A stretch of DNA of 64,000 nucleotides from Sphingomonas psychrolutea (GTDB lineage Bacteria; Pseudomonadota; Alphaproteobacteria; Sphingomonadales; Sphingomonadaceae): contig NZ_BMDW01000001.1 of the NCBI RefSeq assembly GCF_014636175.1, forward strand, positions 186,001 to 250,000. Reading direction: 5' to 3'. The stretch's first letter is position 1, and each line of letters opens with the position of its first letter. The notes under the pieces are model-generated. The model was not told the DNA's origin, did no database searches, and saw only the letters and a program-made list of their open reading frames with translations. Made by a program: the position numbers and the translations under genes. Below are positions 8,873 to 17,760 of the stretch, one piece after another.

Positions 8873-11146
8873 CTAGGCGACGGCGCTGATCGGTCCTGCC
8901 ACGCTTTCCGCCCGCTTTGCCAGCCCCGAAATGGCGCAACCGGCCAGTTGCAGCGCCAAAATCGACTCGGCCCCCTGATTTCGGTTCAAACCGCCCGGCA
9001 TCAAGCCATCAAAACACCCGCCATCGCGCGCAGTCGCCAGCGGCAGATCAAGGTCGTTATGACCAAGGTACCAGCGATACGCGCGGCCGGCTTCCTCAAC
9101 CCACCGCGAATCCTTGGACGCATCGAACGCCGCGCTGCACGCATCGATCGTCGCTTGCGCTTCGAGCGGTTGCTGGTCGAATTGCAGCGGCTCGGCATAG
9201 ATGCGCCCGAAGCTGTCGCTGCCGACCGCGCGGAACCGACCCTCAGGCGATGTCTGCTTGCTGACGATCCAGTCGAGTGTCGAAATGCCGCACTTGGTCA
9301 AATCATCGCGGCCGAGCGCAACGCCCGCGCGGATCAAGGCCTCGGGCAGCCGCGCATTGTCATACGCCAGCACGATCTCGAACCATTCCCATTCGGGCCG
9401 CCGCACCTCTTCGAGCAGCCCACAAAGTTCGTCGCCAAAGCGCGACAAGATCGTGCGCGCCAGCGTATGGCTCGGATACGCTTGGATGATTGCGGCCGCA
9501 CCCAGCATCGCAAAGGCGTGCGCACGCGGCGAACCGAGCTCAAGCGCGAGCGACGCCGTCATGTCGAACATCGACAGTGCCCAGTCGCGGTGCTTGGCCA
9601 ATTGCGCATCGCGCGCCGTGACGCCCAATGCCCAAAGTGTACGACCGTTCGAATCCTCCGATCCGAAATCCTCGCACCACGTCCGGTCGAAATTCATGAA
9701 ATTGCGGAAGCGCCGCGCTTCCGGATTCCACGCATATTGAAGGAACGACGCATAAATCGTCATCCACGAATCGCGCGCGGCCTCATCCATCTCAACGATC
9801 TGGCTGACCAGCATCAACGCACGCGCATTGTCGTCGATACAATAGCCGTGGCGTCGATCGGGCACCGAATAGATCGAATGCTGCAACATGCCGGTCGCGT
9901 CGCTCATCCGCTCGACGGCAGAAAAGTCGGGCTTGAGCGGGATCGTCGCGACCGTATTTGTGGGCAGGCGCTGCGGCTTGGCCGCGACCATCTGAACAAT
10001 CTCGCGCATCGCGACTTCGGCCAGACGCGGCCAGATCATCGTGCGGCCGCGGGCATAGGCACGTTCCGACAGCTTGATGCGATTGCGCTCGCTGGCCAGC
10101 AGTGCGTTGATCTCGCGCGCAAACGCCGCCGAATCGCCGAAATCAACCAGCACGCCATGCCCGTCGCCCAGAATTTCGGTCGCATGGACATACGGCGTCG
10201 ACACGACCGCCTTGCCAACCCCGACGGCGTAGCTGAGCGTGCCCGAGGTGATCTGTGCGGGGTTCAGATACGGCGTTGCATAGATATCCGCTGCCTGCAG
10301 ATAATCGATCAATTCTTCATGTTCGAGAAACGCGTCGATGAAATCCACGTTGGCACTAACGCCCAACTCCGCCGCCAGCGCTTTCAACCCGTCGCGATAC
10401 TTCTCGCCTTCATGCTTGACGAGGTTCGGGTGCGTCGCCCCGAGCACGGCGTAGAGCACATTCGGGTGTTGCGCGACGATCGCGGGCAGCGCCTCGATCA
10501 TCACTTCGATTCCCTTGCCCGGCGCAAGCAAGCCAAAGGTGAGCACGACCTTGCGCCCGTCCCAGCCGAACCGGCTTTTGAGCGAATCGGGATCGACGAA
10601 ATCACGGTCGGGCACACCGTGCGGGATCATCACGATGTTGCGTCCGCTCGCACCGTAAACGCGCTCAATGATTTCACGCCCACGCTCGGCCATCACAATG
10701 ACGCGCGCGCAGCGGCGCAGCAGGCCCTCCATCACGCGCCGCTCGTCGGCGTTGGGCTTTTCAAGGATGGTGTGGAGCGTCACGATGACGGGGATCGAAA
10801 CCCGGTCGAGCAAGGCTAGGATATGCTCCCCCGCCGCCCCGCCGAAGATGCCATATTCGTGCTGCAACCAAATCGCCTGCGCACCACTCGCCTCGATCGC
10901 ACGCGCAGCATCGAAATAGGCCATGCGGTCCTGATCTGGAATGCTCCGCGTCACCTCTGGCGGATACTCATACAGGCCGGGTTGATCGTCCATCGCGTAA
11001 ACGTCGATCTTCAGATCGGCGTACCGGCCCTTCAACGCAGTGAACGTATCCGTCGTATAAGTTGCGAGGCCGCATTTCCGGGGGAGAAAATTGCCGATCA
11101 ACGCAATGTGATCGATCGGGGTCACGACATCCGCCAAATGCATCAT
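8873..11146 (-). CDS. Two-domain GT4 glycosyltransferase with C-terminal alpha/alpha-barrel domain
   Basis: 757 residues. The start is the first of two adjacent ATG codons, at 11146, with GGAGGA at 11155-11160 placed 8 bases upstream. Residues 1 to about 390 form a GT-B glycosyltransferase of family 4: GNFLPRKCGLATYT near the N-terminus, LQHEYGIFGG, IPHGVPD, GLLAPGKGIE, and YLNPAQITSGTLSYAVG in the sugar-nucleotide site. Residues from about 410 look like an all-helical toroid (CIDDNARALMLV, RTWCEDFGSEDSNGRTLWALG), as found in some mannan-related bifunctional proteins. With the GH130 gene downstream, a mannosyltransferase role is likely but inferred. First gene of its operon. An FNR-like box and another palindrome lie upstream. 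Confidence 0.85.
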   Translation of the reverse strand: MMHLADVVTPIDHIALIGNFLPRKCGLATYTTDTFTALKGRYADLKIDVYAMDDQPGLYEYPPEVTRSIPDQDRMAYFDAARAIEASGAQAIWLQHEYGIFGGAAGEHILALLDRVSIPVIVTLHTILEKPNADERRVMEGLLRRCARVIVMAERGREIIERVYGASGRNIVMIPHGVPDRDFVDPDSLKSRFGWDGRKVVLTFGLLAPGKGIEVMIEALPAIVAQHPNVLYAVLGATHPNLVKHEGEKYRDGLKALAAELGVSANVDFIDAFLEHEELIDYLQAADIYATPYLNPAQITSGTLSYAVGVGKAVVSTPYVHATEILGDGHGVLVDFGDSAAFAREINALLASERNRIKLSERAYARGRTMIWPRLAEVAMREIVQMVAAKPQRLPTNTVATIPLKPDFSAVERMSDATGMLQHSIYSVPDRRHGYCIDDNARALMLVSQIVEMDEAARDSWMTIYASFLQYAWNPEARRFRNFMNFDRTWCEDFGSEDSNGRTLWALGVTARDAQLAKHRDWALSMFDMTASLALELGSPRAHAFAMLGAAAIIQAYPSHTLARTILSRFGDELCGLLEEVRRPEWEWFEIVLAYDNARLPEALIRAGVALGRDDLTKCGISTLDWIVSKQTSPEGRFRAVGSDSFGRIYAEPLQFDQQPLEAQATIDACSAAFDASKDSRWVEEAGRAYRWYLGHNDLDLPLATARDGGCFDGLMPGGLNRNQGAESILALQLAGCAISGLAKRAESVAGPISAVA

Positions 11147-11230
11147 GTGTGTAATCCTCCGAATGAAATGGACTAGACGCCCTCAGTTACATCCCCACGA
11201 ACGGCCAAGTTTCAATATGGTTGCAGACAT

Positions 11231-11243
11231 GTTGCATTGCAAC
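11231..11243. promoter_or_regulatory. Perfect palindrome upstream of the GT4-GH130 operon
   Basis: GTTGCA-T-TGCAAC is a perfect inverted repeat 85 bases upstream of the GT4 start, in a locally AT-rich stretch. Such short symmetric sites are typical of dimeric repressors (LacI-like proteins bind related sequences). The binding protein is unknown. Confidence 0.35.
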
Positions 11244-11256
11244 ACGAGGAATCGCA

Positions 11257-11270
11257 TTGATTTAAGTCAA
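11257..11270. promoter_or_regulatory. FNR/FixK-like box
   Basis: TTGATTTAAGTCAA matches the FNR/FixK consensus TTGAT-N4-ATCAA at 9 of 10 specified bases. It lies 111 bases upstream of the GT4 start and about 30 bases beyond the queF stop. It could give oxygen-responsive or CRP-family control of the mannoside operon. Assignment rests on sequence match only. Confidence 0.4.
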
Positions 11271-11300
11271 TCTTGTGGCGTCATGATCCGACCTACACGA

Positions 11301-11747
11301 TCACCCGCGACCGCGATAGCCAGGCACGTCCTGCGGCGGCAGCCAGAGCCCATCGGGCGGCGTCGCGGATTGCCAGAAAACGTCGATCGGGATGCCGCCG
11401 CGCGGATACCAATATCCGCCGATCCGCAGCCACAGCGGCTGCATCTCGGTAAACAGACGCTCGCCGATCCCCACCGTGCAATCTTCGTGGAAGGCCTGAT
11501 GGTTGCGGAAGCTCCCCAAGAACAGCTTGAGCGATTTCGATTCGACGATCGTTGCGGCGGGCGCATAATCGATCACCAGATGCGCGAAATCCGGCTGCGC
11601 CGTGACCGGGCACAGCGACGTGAATTCCGGCACCGCAAAGCGCACGAGATACGTGCGTCCGGGGCGCGGGTTGGGAACATAATCGAGCACCGCGTCGTCG
11701 GGCGATGTCGGAAGCGCGCTGGTCTGGCCGAGATACTTTGGGGTCAT
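11301..11747 (-). CDS. queF: NADPH-dependent 7-cyano-7-deazaguanine reductase
   Basis: QueF reduces preQ0 to preQ1 with NADPH, the last step before base exchange in queuosine tRNA modification. The 148-residue length is that of the single-domain (unimodular) cytoplasmic enzyme. [14 protein letters not shown] at residues 41-54 holds the nucleophile Cys46, which forms a thioimide with the nitrile, and the acid Asp53. [15 protein letters not shown] is the NADPH-binding QueF motif. Start at 11747 ([10 protein letters not shown]) matches family N-termini; the frame extends to 11786 but would enter the divergent photolyase gene. It shares a 29-base intergenic region with that gene. Confidence 0.95.
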   Translation of the reverse strand: MTPKYLGQTSALPTSPDDAVLDYVPNPRPGRTYLVRFAVPEFTSLCPVTAQPDFAHLVIDYAPAATIVESKSLKLFLGSFRNHQAFHEDCTVGIGERLFTEMQPLWLRIGGYWYPRGGIPIDVFWQSATPPDGLWLPPQDVPGYRGRG

Positions 11748-11776
11748 CCGGTCAAGATAGGATAGGAGCGCCCGAA

Positions 11777-13321
11777 ATGAAACCAACCGACCTGACCCTC
11801 ATCCCGATCCTGGGCGACCAGCTCTCGCTGACCATTTCCTCGTTGCATGGTGCCGACCCCGCCACGACCCGCGTGCTGATGCTGGAGCTCGCCGACGAGA
11901 CGACCTATGTGCGGCACCATAAACAGAAGATCGCCTACATCCTGTCCGCCATGCGCCACCACGCTGCGCTGTTGCGCGACAGCGGCTGGACGGTCGATTA
12001 CGTCACGCTCGACGACCCGGAGAATAGCGGCAGTTCCACCGGCGAAATCGCGCGCGCGGTCGCCCGGCTAAATCCAGACCGGATCGTCGTCACCGAAGCC
12101 GGCGAATGGCGCGTGCAGGCGATGCTTGAGGCGTGGGAAACGCTGTTCGGCATCCCCGTCGAGATCCGCCCCGACGACCGCTTCCTCGCCAGCCATGCCG
12201 AATTCGCCGCCTGGGCCGAAGGGCGGAAAGCGCTACGCATGGAATATTTCTACCGCGACATGCGCCGCAAGACCGGGCTGCTGATGGAAGGCGACAAGCC
12301 GATCGGCGGGCAATGGAATTTCGACCATGACAATCGCAAGCCCGCCAAGGCCGATTCGGCGATGCCGCGCCCGCTCGCCTTCGCGCCCGATACGGTGACG
12401 CAAGACGTGCTCGCGCTCGTCGCCAAGCGCTTCGCCGATCATCCGGGCACGCTCGCTCCCTTCGGTTGGGCCGTGACGCACCACGATGCGCTGCGTCAGC
12501 AGACGCACTTCCTCGATCACGCACTGGCGAAGTTCGGCGATTATCAGGACGCGATGCTCACCGGCGAGCCGCATCTGTGGCACTCGATCCTGTCGCCCTA
12601 TCTCAATGCCGGACTGCTCGATCCGCTCGCCCTGTGCCGCGCCGTCGCCGAGCGCTACGCGGCGGGCAAGGTGCCGCTCAACGCAGCGGAGGGCTTTATC
12701 CGCCAGATCATCGGCTGGCGCGAATATGTCCGCGGCATTTATTGGCGCGAGGGGCCGGATTACGTCGACCGCAATTTCCTAGAGGCGCGCCGTCCGCTCC
12801 CGGCATTCTATTGGACCGGCGAGACCGATATGCACTGCATGGCCGAGGCGATCGGACAGACCCTCAGCAACGCCCACGCCCACCATATCCAGCGTCTGAT
12901 GATCACCGGCAATTTCGCACTGCTGATCGGCGCGGACCCGAAGGCGGTGCATCAGTGGTATCTCGAAATCTATATCGACGCCTATGAATGGGTCGAACTC
13001 CCCAACACGCTCGGCATGAGCCAGTTCGCCGATGGCGGTCTGCTCGGCTCCAAACCCTATGCGTCGAGCGGCGCTTACATCGATCGCATGTCGGATTATT
13101 GCCGATCGTGCCGTTATGACGTGAAGCAACGCATCGGCCCCGACGCCTGCCCGTTCAATGCGCTCTACTGGGATTTTCTCGCGCGCAACGAAGACAAGCT
13201 CGGGCGGAACCAACGCCTTGCCATGCCGTATCGCAACTGGGCAAAAATGGACGACGGCGTGAAGCAGGATCTGCGCGCTTCGGCCAATGCGTTTCTCGAC
13301 ACGCTCGACGCGGATGGCTAG
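11777..13321 (+). CDS. Iron-sulfur bacterial cryptochrome/photolyase, (6-4) type
   Basis: 514 residues starting at the ATG at 11777, with AGGAG at 11764-11768. It matches the FeS-BCP (PhrB/CryB) class: an N-terminal Rossmann-like antenna domain ([10 protein letters not shown]) and a helical FAD domain. The four cysteines expected to bind a 4Fe-4S cluster are Cys354, Cys442, Cys445 and Cys458, with the spacing known from Agrobacterium PhrB shifted by four. The His369-His370 pair in HAHHIQRLM is the pair implicated in (6-4) photoproduct repair. It should repair UV lesions using blue light, FAD and a lumazine-type antenna. The divergent neighbour is queF, 29 bases away. Confidence in class is high; activity is inferred from the family. 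Confidence 0.93.
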   Translation: MKPTDLTLIPILGDQLSLTISSLHGADPATTRVLMLELADETTYVRHHKQKIAYILSAMRHHAALLRDSGWTVDYVTLDDPENSGSSTGEIARAVARLNPDRIVVTEAGEWRVQAMLEAWETLFGIPVEIRPDDRFLASHAEFAAWAEGRKALRMEYFYRDMRRKTGLLMEGDKPIGGQWNFDHDNRKPAKADSAMPRPLAFAPDTVTQDVLALVAKRFADHPGTLAPFGWAVTHHDALRQQTHFLDHALAKFGDYQDAMLTGEPHLWHSILSPYLNAGLLDPLALCRAVAERYAAGKVPLNAAEGFIRQIIGWREYVRGIYWREGPDYVDRNFLEARRPLPAFYWTGETDMHCMAEAIGQTLSNAHAHHIQRLMITGNFALLIGADPKAVHQWYLEIYIDAYEWVELPNTLGMSQFADGGLLGSKPYASSGAYIDRMSDYCRSCRYDVKQRIGPDACPFNALYWDFLARNEDKLGRNQRLAMPYRNWAKMDDGVKQDLRASANAFLDTLDADG

Positions 13322-13348
13322 GGACACGCAAAACTAAGGAGACGATGT

Positions 13349-14185
13349 ATGGACTCGCTGGTAACGACGGAATGGCTCGCGAACGAACTGGGCGCGAACG
13401 ACCTCAGGATCGTCGACGCGACCTACATCCTCGACGCATCGCGCGATCCCGTCGCCGAATATGAGGCGGCGCATATCCCCGGCGCGGTGTTCATGGATTT
13501 GGCCGAGATCGCCGATACGTCGTCGGACTTGCCCTCGATGCTGCCGCGCCCCGAGAAATTCGCCAGCCGCATGCAGTCGCTCGGCTTGGGCGATGGCAGC
13601 CGCATCGTATTGTACGACAATTCGCCGCTGCGCACGGCGGCGCGCGCGTGGTTCATGCTCCGCACCTTCGGCGCGCACGATGTCGCGATCCTCGACGGCG
13701 GTTTCGCCAAATGGCAGGCCGAGGGCCGGGAGACGGCAAGCGGCAAGGAACAGCTTCGTCACCGCCACTTCACCGTCTGGGCCGATGACAAGGGCGTGCG
13801 CACGCTCGACCAGATGAAGGCGAACATCGACAGCGGCGCGGAGCAAGTGCTCGACGCCCGCTCGGCCGCACGCTTCACCGGCGAGGAGCCCGACCCGCGT
13901 CCGGCAACGCATGCCGGCCACATTCCCGGCTCGAAGAACCTGCCGTACGGCGAGCTGTTCAACGAAGACGGCACGTGGAAGACCGGCGATGCGCTGAAGG
14001 CCGCGTTCGAAGGCGCTGGCGTCGATCTGGCAAAGCCGCTCGTCACCACGTGCGGCTCGGGCATCACCGCCTCGGCGCTGGCGTTCGGCGCGCATTTGCT
14101 CGGCAACGAAGCCGCGGTCTATGACGGCAGCTGGTCGGAATGGGGGGCCGATCGCACCACCCCCAAGGCGACCGGGGCAGCGTAA
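13349..14185 (+). CDS. sseA: 3-mercaptopyruvate sulfurtransferase
   Basis: A 278-residue tandem rhodanese. The N-terminal domain (AHIPGAVFMDLAEIAD) is catalytically silent, and the C-terminal domain holds the active cysteine, Cys235 in CGSGITA, the loop typical of mercaptopyruvate sulfurtransferases rather than thiosulfate:cyanide enzymes (CRxGxT/R). It moves sulfur from 3-mercaptopyruvate to thiols or cyanide in the cytoplasm. AAGGAG at 13337-13342 lies 6-7 bases before the ATG. It follows the photolyase gene by 27 bases and precedes metC, so sulfur amino-acid metabolism is the local theme. A palindromic repeat separates it from metC. Confidence 0.93.
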   Translation: MDSLVTTEWLANELGANDLRIVDATYILDASRDPVAEYEAAHIPGAVFMDLAEIADTSSDLPSMLPRPEKFASRMQSLGLGDGSRIVLYDNSPLRTAARAWFMLRTFGAHDVAILDGGFAKWQAEGRETASGKEQLRHRHFTVWADDKGVRTLDQMKANIDSGAEQVLDARSAARFTGEEPDPRPATHAGHIPGSKNLPYGELFNEDGTWKTGDALKAAFEGAGVDLAKPLVTTCGSGITASALAFGAHLLGNEAAVYDGSWSEWGADRTTPKATGAA

Positions 14186-14194
14186 CACCTCCAA

Positions 14195-14292
14195 CCGTCA
14201 CCCCGGCCCCGTGCCGGGGTCCACCGTGCCGCGCGTCCTGCAAATGATGGTTGCGATCCACGGTGGACCCCGGCACGAGGCCGGGGTGACGG
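14195..14292. repeat. Intergenic palindromic repeat, family A (copy 1)
   Basis: Long inverted repeat: CCGTCACCCCGGCCCCGTGC at the left is mirrored by GCACGAGGCCGGGGTGACGG at the right, and GTCCACCGTG by CACGGTGGAC inside. A second copy is at 47915-48007. It would form a strong hairpin in the sseA-metC spacer and could act as a transcription attenuator or mRNA stabiliser. Confidence 0.85.
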
Positions 14293-14304
14293 CGGGATAT
14301 TCCA

Positions 14305-15501
14305 ATGAGTGACGAACCAAAAATCCCGAAGGGCGATTCGACCCGCGTCGTCTCGGCCGGGCGGCGCAAGGAATGGACGCAGGGGATCGTCAACACGCCG
14401 GTGTGGCGTGCCTCGACGATCCTCTACGATACCGTTGCGGACCTGCGCACAGCGGGCGGACGCGACACGCACCACCGGCTGTTCTACGGGCGCAAGGGCA
14501 CACCGACGCAGTGGAGCCTCGCGGATGCGCTGACCGAGCTTGAGCCGGGCGCGGAAGGCACTTTCCTCTATCCCTCGGGCGTGGCGGCGATTGCGGCGGC
14601 GTTGCTCTCGGTGCTCGCCCCCGGGGACGATCTGCTGCTGCCCGACAGCGCCTATGATCCGACGCGGTCGATGGCGACCGGCTTGCTCCAGCGCATGGGG
14701 ATTGCGACGCGCTTCTACGATCCGTTGATCGGCGCGGGCATCGCCGACCTGATCGCCGACAATACCCGCGCAATCCTTATGGAAAGCCCCGGCAGCCTGA
14801 CCTTCGACGTGCAAGATGTCCCCGCCATCGTCGCGGCCGCCAAGGCGCGTGGCGTGGTGACCTTGCTCGACAACACATGGGCAACGCCGCTGTTCTTCCC
14901 TGCGATCGCGCACGGCATCGACTTGTCGATCCTGGCCTGCACCAAATATGTCGTCGGCCATAGCGATGTGATGCTCGGTTCGGTCACCGCCGCGCCGGGG
15001 CATTTTGCCAAGTTGCGCGACACCAGCTTCCAACTGGGCCAGGTCGCCAGCCCCGACGATTGCTGGCTCGGCAGTCGCGGTCTGCGCACCATGGCGATCC
15101 GCCTCAAACAGCATGAATCGAGCGCGTTGCAGATCGCGCACTGGCTGGCAGGGCAGCCCGAAGTCGCGATCGTGCTCCACCCCGCGCTTGCCACGTGCCC
15201 CGGTCACGACCATTTCGTGCGCGACTTCAAGGGATCGTCGGGGCTCTTCTCGTTCGTCCTCAACGGCGGCGGCGAAGCAGCTCGCGCCGCGCTGATCGAC
15301 GGGCTCGAGCATTTCGGCATCGGCTATAGCTGGGGCGGCTTCGAAAGCCTCGCGCTCCCCGTCGATCCGCAGCGCTACCGCAGCGTCACCCGCCGCGCCG
15401 ATGCAGGGCCGATCGTCCGGTTGCAGATCGGGCTGGAGGACCCGGCAGATCTGATCGCCGATCTGGCGGCCGCTCTGGCGCGGTTTGCGGCGCTGCGCTG
15501 A
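14305..15501 (+). CDS. metC: Cystathionine beta-lyase (PLP-dependent)
   Basis: 398 residues of the Cys/Met metabolism PLP-enzyme family. It splits cystathionine to homocysteine, pyruvate and ammonia in methionine synthesis. The PLP lysine is Lys214 in ACTKYVVGHSD, the phosphate-binding segment is YPSGVAAIAAAL near residue 90, and YGRKGTPTQWSL at 61-72 gives the tyrosine and arginine that reach the neighbour's cofactor. LLDNTWATPLFFPAI is typical of beta-lyases in alphaproteobacteria. Start ATG at 14305 (MSDEPKIPKGDSTR). Probably transcribed from its own promoter or through the family A hairpin from sseA. A gamma-lyase activity cannot be excluded by sequence alone. Confidence 0.92.
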   Translation: MSDEPKIPKGDSTRVVSAGRRKEWTQGIVNTPVWRASTILYDTVADLRTAGGRDTHHRLFYGRKGTPTQWSLADALTELEPGAEGTFLYPSGVAAIAAALLSVLAPGDDLLLPDSAYDPTRSMATGLLQRMGIATRFYDPLIGAGIADLIADNTRAILMESPGSLTFDVQDVPAIVAAAKARGVVTLLDNTWATPLFFPAIAHGIDLSILACTKYVVGHSDVMLGSVTAAPGHFAKLRDTSFQLGQVASPDDCWLGSRGLRTMAIRLKQHESSALQIAHWLAGQPEVAIVLHPALATCPGHDHFVRDFKGSSGLFSFVLNGGGEAARAALIDGLEHFGIGYSWGGFESLALPVDPQRYRSVTRRADAGPIVRLQIGLEDPADLIADLAAALARFAALR

Positions 15502-15735
15502 GGGTTTTTTCATTGCTGAAACATTGCTGGGACCTTTCCTTTACGTTGCCCAACTGTTGCTGAACTGCAACAATCGGACACGAACCGGTGCCAAATCCGG
15601 AAAATTGAGTTGTGCAGTGCCGCATGAACCGCCACTCCTACGCCCTTACCGGTTAGTAGCGCGGGGAGGCGGATTGCCCCTGACAGACGCTGCACCGGTG
15701 AAGCAGGCGGGGACGATCGCATTTTCGAAAGGGAA

Positions 15736-16548
15736 ATGATGCGCATCTCCACAATGACGCTCGGCGCGCTCTTGCTCGCCGCTTCCGCTACCCCTGCCTT
15801 TGCGCAGGACGCGCCCACCGCACCGCCGCCGGAGATTACGGTCAACGCGACGGCTGCCATCGTCTCGGACTATCGTTTCCGCGGCATTTCGCAGACCGAC
15901 AAGCAGTTCGCTTTCCAGGGATCAATCACGGTCACGCACGCCTCGGGCTTCTACGTTTCGGCATGGGGGTCGTCGGTGACCGATTATGTCGTTGCCGGCG
16001 GCAATGCGCGGCAGGAAATCGATCTGATCGCGGGCTACAGCAAGACCATCAACGGCATCAAGCTGGATGGCGGCGTGCTCTATTATTTCTACCCGCGCGA
16101 CAAGACGCCGGGAGTCCATTCGGATTTCTTCGAGCCGTATGTCGATATCTCGACGACGCTCGGCCCGGTCACCGCCAAGGCAACGGTGAACTACGCGCCG
16201 AAGCAGAAGGCTCTGGCGCTCGATCAGACTGGCGTCGGCAGCTCGTTCAACAGCCGTAGCCGCGATAACGTCTATCTCGCGGGTGACTTTACCGGCGCGA
16301 TCCCGAAGACACCGTTCAGCCTCACTGCGCATCTCGGCCATACCTTCGGCACCAGCTGGCTGGCATCGTCGTTCGGCAAGGGCAAGGAACAGGACGGCTA
16401 TACCGATTGGGCTTTGGGCGTCACCGCGACCTACAAGGTGCTGACGCTCGGCGTGAGCTATGTCGACACCGACGCGAAGTTCAACAATCTGGTTGGCGCC
16501 GTTGAAAGCAAGAGCGGCGTGGTCGCGTCGCTGACGGCAAGCTTCTAG
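15736..16548 (+). CDS. TorF-family putative porin (outer membrane)
   Basis: 270 residues beginning with a clear signal peptide (MMRISTMTLGALLLAASATP, cleavage after AFA at about residue 23). The mature part begins with NATAAIVSDYRFRGISQTDKQFAFQGS, the hallmark of the Gcw_chp/TorF family, followed by alternating beta strands with aromatic girdles and a C-terminal phenylalanine (SLTASF), as expected for an outer-membrane barrel. RBS-like GAAAGGGA lies just upstream of the ATG. The 234-base region before it holds no gene and may contain the promoter. A bidirectional hairpin terminator follows. Substrate unknown. Confidence 0.9.
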   Translation: MMRISTMTLGALLLAASATPAFAQDAPTAPPPEITVNATAAIVSDYRFRGISQTDKQFAFQGSITVTHASGFYVSAWGSSVTDYVVAGGNARQEIDLIAGYSKTINGIKLDGGVLYYFYPRDKTPGVHSDFFEPYVDISTTLGPVTAKATVNYAPKQKALALDQTGVGSSFNSRSRDNVYLAGDFTGAIPKTPFSLTAHLGHTFGTSWLASSFGKGKEQDGYTDWALGVTATYKVLTLGVSYVDTDAKFNNLVGAVESKSGVVASLTASF

Positions 16549-16569
16549 AACGCGATGACATCTGACGGT

Positions 16570-16675
16570 CCCCTCCCCTTCAGGGGAGGGGCTGGGGGTG
16601 GGGCGTATCAGTCTCACCGAGACCGACGCATCCGTGGAGAGGCCCCACCCCACCCCCTCCCCTGAAGGGGAGGGG
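16570..16675. repeat. GC-rich double-hairpin repeat, family C (copy 1)
   Basis: Left arm CCCCTCCCCTTCAGGGGAGG plus GGGTGGGGC, a variable loop, then GCCCCACCC and CCCCTCCCCTGAAGGGGAGG. Each arm is itself a small hairpin, and the two arms pair with each other. Copies occur at 19208-19307 (inside ileS) and 46699-46797. Here it lies after the porin gene. Confidence 0.85.
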
Positions 16676-16730
16676 CTTGCCGGATCAACGTAACGTCATC
16701 GCGCTCTAACACCTCCCGTCCGCCAAAGCG

Positions 16731-16770
16731 AAAAGGCCGCGTACCGGATGATCCGGTACGCGGCCTTTTT
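16731..16770. terminator. Bidirectional rho-independent terminator
   Basis: An 18-base perfect stem, AAAAGGCCGCGTACCGGA at 16731-16748 and its complement at 16752-16769, is flanked by an A-run on one side and a T-run on the other. It sits between the convergent porin gene and the DUF3035 lipoprotein gene, and so can stop transcription from both sides. Confidence 0.85.
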
Positions 16771-16802
16771 CGTGCCAGCGGTTCGCTCCGCGCGGCGACG
16801 GT

Positions 16803-17216
16803 TTACTTTGGCGTTGCAGCCTTTGCGTTCTGGCCGTCGCCCTCGGGGGCTGCGACCACGTCGCGTGTCGTCGCACCCTTGTCGACCACGGTCGTACCCG
16901 GGTCGCCCACGGTCGAGCGGATGCCGGGGTCGTCGCTGTCGACACCCGCCGCCGCGATCGTCGCGGTTTCGCCTGCGCTGCGCTGTGCCGTACCGCCGAA
17001 CAAAGCGTCGAGCGCCTGCGCATTGGGGCTCACGTCATTGGCACGCGGCGCACCCGGGCGCGGCGGGGTCAGCGAGAAATCGGGCGGGATCACCAGCGGT
17101 GCCTGACGCGCCACCGCGAATTCGTCGGGGCCGGTGCGCCCAAGCTTGTTGGTTGCGCAGCCCGACGCCAGGGCAACCAGCGCGAGACCGGCGATGAGGG
17201 TGGTGGCTTTACGCAT
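16803..17216 (-). CDS. DUF3035-type lipoprotein
   Basis: A 137-residue predicted lipoprotein with lipobox LASGC, the cysteine being residue 20. The body is low-complexity and proline-rich (LVIPPDFSLTPPRPGAPR), the recognisable core of the DUF3035 family, conserved beside lspA in many alphaproteobacteria. Function is unknown; an outer-membrane lipoprotein is likely. The ATG at 17216 overlaps the lspA stop by 8 bases, so it is translationally coupled to the enzyme that would process its own signal peptide. Terminated by the stem-loop at 16731-16770. Confidence 0.85.
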   Translation of the reverse strand: MRKATTLIAGLALVALASGCATNKLGRTGPDEFAVARQAPLVIPPDFSLTPPRPGAPRANDVSPNAQALDALFGGTAQRSAGETATIAAAGVDSDDPGIRSTVGDPGTTVVDKGATTRDVVAAPEGDGQNAKAATPK

Positions 17217-17760
17217 GATGTGTCTCCGTTACGCCCTGTTCTGACGCAGAATTGGGGCCGGAATCTGTCCCCGATTCCGCTTTCGGTGCATCTCGTACCA
17301 GAAGCGCGCGCGCGAACAAGATCAGCACGCCGATCGTAATCGCCGCATCGGCCAGGTTGAACACCAGAAACGGCTGCCAGCTGCCAAAATGCAGATCGGC
17401 CCAGTCGACGACATAGCTGAAGCGAATGCGATCGAGGATATTCCCGATCGCCCCGCCGAGCACCAGCCCGAGCCCGATCTGGTCGATCCGGTTGCGCTCG
17501 CGCAGCATCCACACCAGCACGCCGAGCGCGATCGCCCCCGTCATCGCCACCAGCAGCCAGCGCGCCATCGGATCGTCCGCGCGCATAAGTCCGAGCGATA
17601 CGCCGCGATTGGCGACGAAACGCACGTTGAAGAACTCCGTCACATAATGCGCGTTGGTCAGCTCGTTCAGCCGCATGACATCGGTGACGCCATATTTCGT
17701 GGCCTGATCGGCCACGAACAGCAGCGCGGCGGTGGCGAACCCGGCAAAAGGAAGTTTCAT
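17209..17760 (-). CDS. lspA: Lipoprotein signal peptidase (signal peptidase II)
   Basis: A 183-residue inner-membrane aspartyl protease with four helices. It cleaves prolipoproteins before the lipid-modified cysteine. The catalytic aspartates are Asp110 in GNILDR and Asp138 in FNLADAA, and VANRGVSLG at 49-57 is the conserved N-x-G-x-S/A loop. The start at 17760 is set by a 4-base ATGA overlap with the ileS stop; the frame is open to 17898 but only as a shadow of ileS. The ileS-lspA order is widely conserved in proteobacteria. The C-terminus carries about 25 extra hydrophilic residues after the last helix. Confidence 0.95.
   Translation of the reverse strand: MKLPFAGFATAALLFVADQATKYGVTDVMRLNELTNAHYVTEFFNVRFVANRGVSLGLMRADDPMARWLLVAMTGAIALGVLVWMLRERNRIDQIGLGLVLGGAIGNILDRIRFSYVVDWADLHFGSWQPFLVFNLADAAITIGVLILFARALLVRDAPKAESGTDSGPNSASEQGVTETHHA

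Noticed and set aside
8852..10819. 655-codon plus-strand frame opposite the GT4 gene
   Set aside because: Antisense artefact of high G+C and codon bias. The minus frame has clear GT4 motifs and a good ribosome site.
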